A stretch of DNA of 6,331 nt from NCBI GenBank assembly GCA_903929925.1, contig CAIYWO010000496.1, positions 1 to 6,331 of the forward strand, in the 5' to 3' direction. Shown here piece by piece: positions 1 through 6,053 of the stretch (position 1 is its first letter; every line of letters starts with the position of its first letter). The notes beneath the pieces are model-generated. The model did not search any database, was not told the origin of the DNA, and saw nothing but the letters and a program-made list of their open reading frames with translations. This DNA comes from an uncultured beta proteobacterium. GTDB lineage: Bacteria; Pseudomonadota; Gammaproteobacteria; Burkholderiales; Burkholderiaceae_B. The position numbers and the translations under genes are program-made.

Positions 1-684
1 CACGTCACAAACCCACTGATCTACAAGGATGCCAAATACGATCCGGTCAAAGACTTCACACCGATCGGTCAGGTCTTAGCAGGACCAAATATTCTCGTGG
101 TTCCGCCGAACTCAAAGTTCAAGACCCTTAAAGAGTTGATTGACTATGGCCGCGCCAATCCAGGAAAAATCAACTTTGCCTCCTCTGGTATTGGATCGTC
201 TTTACATTTGTCTGGAGAGCTATTTAAACAATTGTCTGGTGTCGATATGGTTCATATCCCGTACAAAGGAGCTGGCAGTCTGATGCCGCACCTTATGTCA
301 GGACAAGTAGATCTCGCCTTTCCAAACCTGCCCACAGGTGTTTCATTAGTCGAACAAGGTCAGTTGCGAGCACTGGGCGTCACCACCAACACGCGATCCT
401 CGGCCGCACCCAATATCCCAACGATTGAAGAAGCAGGCGTACCCAACTACGACATGTCGACCTGGTATGGCTTGGTGGGACCTGCCGACTTACCAGCGCC
501 AGTGCTTAAGAAACTGACTGACGCCCTAGCTCAAACACTAAATGACCCAGAGTTTAGAGGTCGTCTTGTCGCCCAGGGGATGGACCCAAGACCGTCATCA
601 CCGCAAGACTTTGCAAAGTTCATACAAGGTGAATCTACGCGCTGGTCTGCAATTCTGAAAGAAATGAATGTCACCGCAAACTAA
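1..684 (+). CDS. Bug-family (TctC-like) tripartite tricarboxylate transporter substrate-binding protein, 5'-truncated by window edge
   Basis: The reading frame is open from the first base to a TAA at 682-684, giving 227 residues that lack the N-terminus (signal peptide and roughly the first 95-100 residues of a protein usually near 320-330). The GTG at 97 is internal. Bug hallmarks are visible: NPLIYKDAKYDPVKDFTPIG at the start of the fragment, then a PGKINFASSGIGSSLHLSGE region, the VHIPYKGAG motif, a LMSGQVDLAF stretch, and the C-terminal FAKFIQGESTRWSAILKE helix. Bug proteins are periplasmic two-lobed receptors for carboxylates and related small molecules, and many are orphans without adjacent TctA/TctB permease genes. 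No permease gene follows here; the next gene is convergent. The ligand cannot be read from the fragment. The family call is secure and the ligand is unknown. Confidence 0.93.
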   Translation, partial: HVTNPLIYKDAKYDPVKDFTPIGQVLAGPNILVVPPNSKFKTLKELIDYGRANPGKINFASSGIGSSLHLSGELFKQLSGVDMVHIPYKGAGSLMPHLMSGQVDLAFPNLPTGVSLVEQGQLRALGVTTNTRSSAAPNIPTIEEAGVPNYDMSTWYGLVGPADLPAPVLKKLTDALAQTLNDPEFRGRLVAQGMDPRPSSPQDFAKFIQGESTRWSAILKEMNVTAN

Positions 685-686
685 TT

Positions 687-1139
687 TCACTTTGCATAAC
701 TATCGACTAGGTATTTGGCCATAAAACCTAGTACAGCGACTAGAGTGCCAAAATAAGACGTTAAGAGCCACAGGAATTTTTGCTCAACGAACTTTCGGAT
801 ATCTGCAAACCCGGCGTGCATTTCTTGGCGGAGCATCACTAGGTCGGCGGTGATCTCCTTACGCAGCGCAGCCTGATCAGCTGTAATCTCTTTGCGCAGT
901 GCAGCTTGATCAGCTGTAATTTCTTTGCGCAGTGCAGCTTGATCAGCCAAAATTTCTTTCCGAAGTGCCGCTTGGTCTGCTGCGATCTCTTGACGAAGAT
1001 TGGCATGCATTTGCACAACCTGCACACGCAAATCCCCAATCGCTTGGGTCATCTGCGCGATTGAGGACTGAAGTTGCTCGCCAAGTCGAGCATTTTGTTC
1101 TGCTGCTAATTCTAGGGCAATCACACTTTTTTCCATCAC
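687..1139 (-). CDS. Small membrane-anchored coiled-coil protein with hendecad repeats (DUF1640/CCDC90-like architecture)
   Basis: This is a 150-residue protein (149 if the ATG at 1136 rather than the GTG at 1139 is the start; an in-frame TAA at 1146-1148 excludes longer forms). No good Shine-Dalgarno is seen. Residues about 21-119 form nine consecutive 11-residue units. A Leu-Arg or Ile-Arg pair recurs every 11 residues (L37, L48, L59, L70, L81, L92, L103, I114), and four units in the middle (54-97) read ADQAALRKEI plus L or T. Eleven-residue periodicity indicates a hendecad coiled coil, usually only slightly right-handed or straight. Residues about 122-141 (FLWLLTSYFGTLVAVLGFMA) form one C-terminal transmembrane helix with a short tail ending in K150. 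There is no signal peptide, so a tail-anchored protein with a cytoplasmic rod is expected. The architecture resembles DUF1640-type proteins, but I cannot assign a function. It is convergent with the Bug gene with only 2 bp between stops. Confidence 0.82.
   Translation of the reverse strand: MMEKSVIALELAAEQNARLGEQLQSSIAQMTQAIGDLRVQVVQMHANLRQEIAADQAALRKEILADQAALRKEITADQAALRKEITADQAALRKEITADLVMLRQEMHAGFADIRKFVEQKFLWLLTSYFGTLVAVLGFMAKYLVDSYAK
849..980 (-). repeat. Four tandem 33-bp repeats inside the coiled-coil gene
   Basis: Four in-frame 33-bp units encode ADQAALRKEI followed by L or T. In plus-strand phase, the copies at 874-906 and 907-939 differ at one base (888 c versus 921 t), while the next copy at 940-972 differs from its neighbour at six positions. 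Diverged units continue on both sides (816-848 and 981-1013). The gradient of identity suggests recent duplication in the middle of the array, so copy number may vary between strains. Confidence 0.9.
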
Positions 1140-1163
1140 AAAATCTTAAAAGAGATTGTGATG
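1134..1163 (-). promoter_or_regulatory. Inverted repeat covering the start codons of the coiled-coil gene
   Basis: CATCACAA at 1134-1141 is the exact reverse complement of TTGTGATG at 1156-1163. Inside it, TCT at 1144-1146 can also pair with AGA at 1153-1155 after a 2-nt bulge. In the minus-strand mRNA the 3' arm contains both candidate start codons, GTG (1139) and ATG (1136), so the folded RNA would hide translation initiation. The same palindrome could instead be a protein-binding site in DNA. The pairing is read directly; a regulatory role is inference. Confidence 0.5.
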
Positions 1164-1199
1164 TATTTCTATTTGTAGAAGTGCGATATTAAGACACTT

Positions 1200-1233
1200 T
1201 TTTGGTAACCGAATGTAAATCCGGTTACCAAAA
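1200..1233. promoter_or_regulatory. Perfect 12-bp inverted repeat between the TRAP operon and the coiled-coil gene
   Basis: TTTTGGTAACCG at 1200-1211 is fully complementary to CGGTTACCAAAA at 1222-1233, with a 10-nt loop. It begins 21 bp after the dctM stop codon and ends 61 bp before the coiled-coil start on the same strand. Position after an operon suggests a terminator or mRNA 3' stabiliser for dctPQM. However, on both strands the stem is followed by A residues, not a T-tract, so it is not a canonical intrinsic terminator. An operator for the coiled-coil gene is the alternative. Confidence 0.5.
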
Positions 1234-1253
1234 CTTAGCGCACAAGCAAAGCA

Positions 1254-2528
1254 CTACCGATAGACCAAGTCCCTTAGCGTCAGAGAGATCGATGGCACAT
1301 AAGTAATAACCATCAAGCAGCATAAGACGACGGCAACGAAAGGCCACAAACGACTAATTACTTGGTCAAGAGACAGTCGGGCAACCGTACATGCAGCGAA
1401 CAAGTTCACACCAAAAGGCGGTGTAATCATTCCAAGAGCCAAGTTCACTACCATCACCAATCCAAAGTGCACGGGATCAACGCCGAAGTGTATGGCCACC
1501 GGAGCAAGGATCGGAGCAAGGACGATAATAGCTGCGCCTGTCTCAATGAACATGCCGATAATGAACAGCGCGACGTTCACGCCCAACAAGAACATTGCAG
1601 GTGATTGCAGAACCGCCTCAAGCCAGCGACCAATCGCATCTGGCACGCCTGCCCGTGTTAACAAGAAAGCAAAAAGTCCTGCGTTAGCAATGATGAACAT
1701 AATCACTGCACTTGAGACGACCGATTTCTTGAGAATCGGATAGATATCGCGAGGCTTAATTTCTCGGTAAAGCAACACACCGACAAACAAAGCGTAAAAT
1801 ACCGCAACAGCAGAAGCTTCGGTCGGTGTAAATACGCCACCATAAATTCCGCCCAAAATGATAACTGGCATGAGCAGCGCCCAACCAGCCTGTACAGTCG
1901 CTTTACTGAAGCTCAGTCGCCCTTCGCCATCGTTCTTACCCCAACCTTTGAAGCGGCAATAGATGTGAACAAAGGCCATCAGACTGACGCCAATAAATAA
2001 GCCAGGTCCAAAACCGGCAATGAACAGCTCGCCAATCGAGACTTCCGCCGCGACACCGTACAAGATCATTGGGATTGAGGGCGGGATAATCACACCAAGT
2101 TCAGCACTCGTCGCCTGCAGAGCTGCTGCGTAGTTAGGTGGATATCCATGCTTTATCAGAGCCGGGATCAAAATCGCGCCAATCGCAAAGGTCGTCGCGA
2201 CGCTTGAGCCAGAAACCGCAGCAAAAATCATGCAGGTCAGGACGCAAGTCATCGGCAGGCCACCCTGCACACCACCCACGATACTTTTCGCAAACTCTAC
2301 TAGTCGACGAGAGATACCGCCGGTCTCCATCAGATTACCGGCCAAGATGAAGAATGGAATTGCCGCCAACGGAAACTTGTTCAAAGAGTTAAACATTTCC
2401 TTAACTGCAACAAGCATATTTACATTGCCAATATGTATGCCTAAGATCGCAGCCAAGCCTATTGAGACTGCTACGGAAATAGTCAGCACGAAGCATAGCA
2501 ACATCGTGATTAGCATCGTGACGCTCAT
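1254..2528 (-). CDS. dctM: TRAP transporter large permease subunit, DctM family
   Basis: This 424-residue protein has the usual length for DctM. It is the large integral membrane subunit of TRAP transporters, which import organic acids driven by the sodium gradient after delivery by a periplasmic receptor. It is hydrophobic throughout, with many membrane helices. Family motifs are FPLAAIPFFILAGNLMETGG at 52-71, SGSSVATTFAIGAILIP at about 106-122, the helix-breaking GVIIPPSIPMILYG at 145-158, PTEASAVAVFYAL at 235-247, and the C-terminal half repeat NLALGMITPPFGVNLFAAC at 362-380. The two PP-containing segments are typical of the two inverted-repeat halves of this fold. The start is the ATG at 2528, with a GGAG sequence 8 nt upstream. 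It overlaps the dctQ stop by 4 bp (ATGA), implying translational coupling. It is the last gene of the operon. Substrate specificity lies mainly in DctP, so the dicarboxylate name should not be taken as the substrate. Confidence 0.96.
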   Translation of the reverse strand: MSVTMLITMLLCFVLTISVAVSIGLAAILGIHIGNVNMLVAVKEMFNSLNKFPLAAIPFFILAGNLMETGGISRRLVEFAKSIVGGVQGGLPMTCVLTCMIFAAVSGSSVATTFAIGAILIPALIKHGYPPNYAAALQATSAELGVIIPPSIPMILYGVAAEVSIGELFIAGFGPGLFIGVSLMAFVHIYCRFKGWGKNDGEGRLSFSKATVQAGWALLMPVIILGGIYGGVFTPTEASAVAVFYALFVGVLLYREIKPRDIYPILKKSVVSSAVIMFIIANAGLFAFLLTRAGVPDAIGRWLEAVLQSPAMFLLGVNVALFIIGMFIETGAAIIVLAPILAPVAIHFGVDPVHFGLVMVVNLALGMITPPFGVNLFAACTVARLSLDQVISRLWPFVAVVLCCLMVITYVPSISLTLRDLVYR

Positions 2529-3019
2529 TGTGCATTCTCCAATTCGCTACGCTGTGGATTAAGAAATTGAGCAAGGATCGCGGGGATGCAAAATAACCCA
2601 CCAACCGGCAATGCTAAATAAGCCCAAAACATTGACACGCCCTCTAGGCCAATGACCGTTTGCATCTTCCCTCGATTCGCATAGTCCCAACCCCACCAAA
2701 TGATGACAGCAACAAGAGTGAGCGAAGCCACGGCGGTCACCACGTCAAATAATCGCTTTCCGCGGGGACCCGCCCAACGATAAAGCACGTCGACACTTAC
2801 CATCGCACCAACCCTAAACGCGTATGGCACACCCATGAATACCATCCAGATCAAGCTGAAGCGAATCAACACCTCCGTCCACTCTGCGGGGATCTCCAAA
2901 ACGAAGCGCATGATCACCTGAAAGAAGCCCAGTGACGCCGAAATTGCCATCATTGCGCAGGCAATTATCAAAGCGATTTGAGTTGTGACTCTCTCAAAAG
3001 CCAGAAATGTGTTTTTCAT
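2525..3019 (-). CDS. dctQ: TRAP transporter small permease subunit, DctQ family
   Basis: This 164-residue protein has the length and four-helix pattern of DctQ, with hydrophobic segments at about 12-36, 50-68, 92-112 and 129-152. The family signature EWTEVLIRFSLIWMVFMGVP lies at 46-65, followed by a charged loop (RWAGPRGKR). DctQ is the small inner-membrane subunit that packs against DctM and helps dock the loaded receptor. The start is the ATG at 3019, preceded by AAAGG about 6 nt upstream. That ribosome site sits directly after the T-tract of the dctP-dctQ hairpin, so access to dctQ depends on read-through. The stop codon overlaps the dctM start as ATGA. Confidence 0.94.
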   Translation of the reverse strand: MKNTFLAFERVTTQIALIIACAMMAISASLGFFQVIMRFVLEIPAEWTEVLIRFSLIWMVFMGVPYAFRVGAMVSVDVLYRWAGPRGKRLFDVVTAVASLTLVAVIIWWGWDYANRGKMQTVIGLEGVSMFWAYLALPVGGLFCIPAILAQFLNPQRSELENAQ

Positions 3020-3029
3020 ATCAACCTTT

Positions 3030-3064
3030 AAAAAAACAGGCGCGTCACCTGAGTGTCGCGCCCG
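3030..3064 (-). terminator. Intrinsic terminator/attenuator between dctP and dctQ
   Basis: On the minus strand, GGCGCG pairs with CGCGCC (plus positions 3057-3062 and 3039-3044). Then comes one mismatch, three more pairs (CAC/GTG) and a 4-nt loop. The base can extend by a G-U and a C-G pair. Immediately after come TG and seven T residues (plus 3036-3030). This is a good Rho-independent terminator in the operon direction only. It lies 35 bp after the dctP stop and 10 bp before the dctQ start. Such sites allow much more receptor (DctP) than permease to be made, as is common in binding-protein operons. Confidence 0.85.
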
Positions 3065-3098
3065 TACTATCTACCCGGCATTCAATCGAACTTATGAA

Positions 3099-4082
3099 TT
3101 ACTTGTAGTTACGAATTGCATCGATTTTGTCTTTGCCAAAGTCTTTTTCAAACTGTGCGAACACAGGTGCCAACTTCGCTACGAATGCTTGTTTATCAAC
3201 GTTCTCATTGACCGTCATACCTTTGCTGCGCAGATAGGCAACACCTTGGGCATCATCCTGATCGACACGCGCACGTTGAGCAGCTGAAGCGATTTTCGCT
3301 GCGTCAAGGAATGCCTGCTTGTCTGCTGCGGACAGCTTATCAAATGTAGCCTTGTTCATCAGGTAAATGGCTGGACTGTAAACGTGTCCAGTCAGTGTCA
3401 TATATTTTTGAACCTGCTCAAACTTGGCCGCCATAATCACCGACAGAGGATTTTCCTGACCGTCTACAACACCCTGCTGGAGGGCTGTAAACACCTCTGG
3501 GAAAGCCATCGGCGTGGTGATGATTCCGAAGCCTTTGTATGCAGCAACGTGAACAGGGTTCTCCATCGTACGCATTTTCAGACCTTTCAGGTCATCAGGA
3601 GCATTTACGGGACGCTTGCTGTTCGTCATGTGACGCACACCGTTCTCGGACCAAGCGAGCGCCTTGAAGCCCTTGCTATCAAACTCCTTGAGCAAGGCAT
3701 CGCCGATCGGACCATCCAACACCGCTCGTGCATGCGCCTTGTCGCGGAACAGGAACGGGATGTCAAGAATGCGAACTGCTGGTACAAAGTTTGGAATGGG
3801 TCCGGTGCTTGTGCCGGCGAGTTCCTGCGTACCCAATTGGACTGACTCAATACTTTCGCGCTCACCACCCAAACTACCTGAGTAGAAGTTCTTGATGATG
3901 ATGCGACCGTTCGTACGTTTTTCTACTTCGGCGGCCAAGACATCAACACCAACACCTTGATGCGAGTTTTGTGCAACCGAGATACTGTTACGCATCACTG
4001 TTTGCGCTTGCGCGGCAGATGCTAACGCTAAAGCCAAAACGCTGGCAGCCAATAAAGTCGTACGTCCGATCCGCTTCATCAT
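3099..4082 (-). CDS. dctP: TRAP transporter periplasmic solute-binding subunit, DctP family
   Basis: This 327-residue protein has normal DctP length. Residues 1-26 form a signal peptide (MMKR, hydrophobic core, then AQA before Q27), so it acts in the periplasm. Family features in order: GSLGGERESIESVQLGTQEL at 69-88, DIPFLFRD at 107-114, GVRHMTNSKRPV at 148-159, DLKGLKMRTMENPV at 164-177, PMAFPEVFTALQQGVVDGQE at 191-210 followed by NP, and the sequence ends in IRNYK. R171 matches the conserved arginine that salt-bridges the ligand carboxylate in TRAP receptors; R150 and N211 are likely further contacts. The start ATG at 4082 is preceded by GGAG 6 nt upstream; a second ATG follows directly. 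It is first in the dctPQM operon and divergent from a sugar-acid dehydratase. I therefore infer a sugar acid (aldonate or uronate) as ligand rather than a C4-dicarboxylate. The ligand is not proven by sequence. Confidence 0.96.
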   Translation of the reverse strand: MMKRIGRTTLLAASVLALALASAAQAQTVMRNSISVAQNSHQGVGVDVLAAEVEKRTNGRIIIKNFYSGSLGGERESIESVQLGTQELAGTSTGPIPNFVPAVRILDIPFLFRDKAHARAVLDGPIGDALLKEFDSKGFKALAWSENGVRHMTNSKRPVNAPDDLKGLKMRTMENPVHVAAYKGFGIITTPMAFPEVFTALQQGVVDGQENPLSVIMAAKFEQVQKYMTLTGHVYSPAIYLMNKATFDKLSAADKQAFLDAAKIASAAQRARVDQDDAQGVAYLRSKGMTVNENVDKQAFVAKLAPVFAQFEKDFGKDKIDAIRNYK

Positions 4083-4306
4083 AAATATCTCCGAATGGTA
4101 ATCACTGGCCTGTTAGACCACCGTATATGTAGTGAATGGCGGCACACCGCTATTCCTTCAGTGACTGATCGTAGACCAGGGGAGCTACTTTGGAACCTAG
4201 TAATATCCCTTGCTTTAGAGCCGGACCACACCGTAGTAAAGAGTTGCGAAGCGAATATAAGCGCGCTATGGTTGTCAGAATGAATGATTCCTAACAGGTC
4301 CCCTCA
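4083..4306. promoter_or_regulatory. Divergent control region between dctPQM and the dehydratase gene
   Basis: This 224-bp spacer must carry promoters for both directions. Two inverted repeats lie on the dctP side: GCGG-CACA-CCGC at 4139-4150, and the 11-bp palindrome TCAGTGACTGA at 4158-4168, centred on 4163. A heptamer TAGACCA occurs at 4114-4120 and again at 4172-4178. No convincing sigma-70 promoter toward dctP was found; the best -10-like hexamer is TATACG on the minus strand at 4127-4122, without a matching -35. The shared spacer suggests joint control of transporter and enzyme by a regulator encoded elsewhere. No real gene is seen inside it. Confidence 0.6.
4244..4272 (+). promoter_or_regulatory. 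Candidate sigma-70 promoter for the dehydratase gene
   Basis: TTGCGA at 4244-4249 (4 of 6 matches to the -35 consensus) and TATGGT at 4267-4272 (4 of 6 to the -10 consensus) are separated by exactly 17 bp. A start near 4279 would leave a leader of about 28 nt before the ATG at 4307. The match is moderate, and TATAAG at 4256-4261 is a competing -10 without a -35. Confidence 0.35.
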
Positions 4307-6049
4307 ATGAGCAAAAACACCAAAAAAACAACTAATAAGAGTCGCTCCAGTCAATGGTTTGCGCGCGATGGCGTTCATGGTTTTCTCTACCGCAGTTGGA
4401 CCAAAAATCGTGGGGTTCCGCATGATCAGTTTGATGGTCGGCCAGTCATAGGAATCTGTAATACCTGGTCAGAACTAACCCCCTGTAATTCGCATTTTCG
4501 CCTGCTCGCCGATCAAGTCCGCCAGGGCATCCTTGAGGCGGGTGGCTTTCCGCTTGAGTTTCCCGTGACCTCTCTGGGCGAAACACTTGTACGCCCCACC
4601 GCAATGTTGCTGCGCAACCTTGCCAGTATGGATGTCGAGGAAACGATTCGCGCGAACCCGCTGGATGGAGTCGTACTACTTTTCGGCTGCGACAAGACCA
4701 CGCCATCCCTACTAATGGGGGCATCAAGTGTCAATATTCCGACGATAGGCGTTTCGGGCGGACCGATGCTCAATGGCAAGTACCGCGGTCACGATATCGG
4801 CTCGGGCACAAATACCTGGTCGATGTCTGAAGACGTACGTGCCGGGAAAATGACCGTAGATGAGTTTCATGAGGCAGAGTCTTGTATGCATCGCTCCCAT
4901 GGCCACTGTATGGTGATGGGGACAGCATCAACAATGGCCAGTATGGTGGAAGCGCTAGGCGTTGCCTTGCCAGGAAATGCAACCTACCCTGCGGTCGATG
5001 CACGACGCAATGTCTTGGCACGCGAGTCTGGACGCCGCATCGTTCAAATGGTGAAAGAAGATTTAACACTTTCAAAGATACTCACGCGTCATGCTTTTGA
5101 AAATGCCATCCGAACCAATGCGGCGATCGGCGGCTCAACTAATGCTGTGATTCACCTAATCGCCATTGCACGTCGAATCGGCGTAAAGCTCGATATCGAT
5201 GACTGGGACAAGTTTGGACGAGACGTCCACACCTTGCTCAACCTGATGCCAAGTGGGAAATATTTAATGGAAGACTTCTGTTATGCAGGGGGTCTACCTG
5301 TCGTATTGCGAACACTCGGAGAACAAGGACTGTTAAATAAGAAGGCGTTGACCGTAAACGGCAAAACCATCTGGGATAACAACAAGAAAGCTGAGTGCTG
5401 GAACAGAGACGTCATCACGACCTGGGAAAAACCCTTCAAAAAGAATACAGGCATTGCCGTGCTACGTGGAAACTTATGCCCCGATGGCGCCATCATCAAA
5501 CCCTCTGCAGCGACTCCGAAACTTCTGAAACATAAAGGTCGCGCAGTCGTGTTTGAAAATATTGAGGATTTTCATAAGCGCATCAACAATCCCAAACTAG
5601 ATATTGATGAGCACTGCATTATGGTGCTGAAAAACTGCGGTCCGAAAGGCTATCCAGGAATGGCAGAAGTTGGAAATATGCCATTACCCCCGAAGATTCT
5701 TAAAAAAGGCATCACCGACATGATTCGCATCTCGGATGCTCGAATGAGCGGAACAGCCTACGGCACCGTCGTGCTGCATGTTGCGCCGGAAGCCGCTGCG
5801 GGTGGGGTCTTGGGGTTAGTTGAGACCGGCGACATGATTGAACTGGATGTCGCAAAACGCAGGCTTCATCTAGACGTGAGCGACGAAGTGCTCGCCGCAC
5901 GGCGACTGAAGTGGAAAGCACCAAAACCGCCGCTTAATCGTGGGTACTACAAGCTGTATGTCGACCATGTCAATCAAGCGAACGATGGCGTCGATTTTGA
6001 TTTTCTGGTTGGATGCAGTGGCAGCGCAGTCCCGCGCGACAACCACTAA
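4307..6049 (+). CDS. [2Fe-2S] sugar-acid dehydratase, IlvD/EDD family (L-arabinonate/D-xylonate dehydratase type)
   Basis: This 580-residue cytoplasmic enzyme is expected to dehydrate a pentonate or related aldonate to its 2-keto-3-deoxy acid. It has the length and motif order of the L-arabinonate dehydratase of Rhizobium leguminosarum. By alignment from memory, the iron-sulfur ligands are C60 (in TPCNSH), C128 (in GCDKTTPS) and C201 (in HGHCMVMGTAS). The magnesium site uses E92, D129 and K130 (the lysine carbamylated in this family) plus E454. The catalytic serine is S481 in SDARMSGTAYG. The C-terminal GCSGSAVPRDNH with terminal histidine is also typical of the pentonate group. IlvD proper (dihydroxy-acid dehydratase) and Edd differ in these segments. 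The start ATG has only a weak AGG 8 nt upstream, but the N-terminus aligns well (SRSSQWF). The substrate could be L-arabinonate, D-xylonate, D-fuconate or D-galactonate. It is divergent from dctPQM, which probably imports its substrate. All catalytic residues are intact. Confidence 0.92.
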   Translation: MSKNTKKTTNKSRSSQWFARDGVHGFLYRSWTKNRGVPHDQFDGRPVIGICNTWSELTPCNSHFRLLADQVRQGILEAGGFPLEFPVTSLGETLVRPTAMLLRNLASMDVEETIRANPLDGVVLLFGCDKTTPSLLMGASSVNIPTIGVSGGPMLNGKYRGHDIGSGTNTWSMSEDVRAGKMTVDEFHEAESCMHRSHGHCMVMGTASTMASMVEALGVALPGNATYPAVDARRNVLARESGRRIVQMVKEDLTLSKILTRHAFENAIRTNAAIGGSTNAVIHLIAIARRIGVKLDIDDWDKFGRDVHTLLNLMPSGKYLMEDFCYAGGLPVVLRTLGEQGLLNKKALTVNGKTIWDNNKKAECWNRDVITTWEKPFKKNTGIAVLRGNLCPDGAIIKPSAATPKLLKHKGRAVVFENIEDFHKRINNPKLDIDEHCIMVLKNCGPKGYPGMAEVGNMPLPPKILKKGITDMIRISDARMSGTAYGTVVLHVAPEAAAGGVLGLVETGDMIELDVAKRRLHLDVSDEVLAARRLKWKAPKPPLNRGYYKLYVDHVNQANDGVDFDFLVGCSGSAVPRDNH

Positions 6050-6053
6050 CCGA

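Noticed and set aside
97..684. GTG at 97 as the start of the Bug-family gene
   Set aside because: The same frame is open to base 1 and encodes conserved Bug sequence (NPLIYKDAKYDPVKDFTPIG) upstream, so the gene simply runs off the window.
849..980. CRISPR-like or mobile repeat interpretation of the 33-bp units
   Set aside because: The units are directly adjacent with no spacers and stay in frame within a coiled-coil gene, which explains the periodicity.
932..1192. An 86-codon plus-strand reading frame opposite the coiled-coil gene
   Set aside because: It is antisense to the repeats, has no family features, and its composition follows from the opposite gene.
1362..1743. Plus-strand reading frames opposite dctM
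   Set aside because: They are shadows of the strongly conserved DctM coding frame, with low-complexity composition and no ribosome sites.
4095..4283. A 62-codon plus-strand reading frame in the dctP-dehydratase spacer
   Set aside because: No ribosome site, no recognisable domain or membrane pattern, and it fills the region where both divergent promoters must lie.
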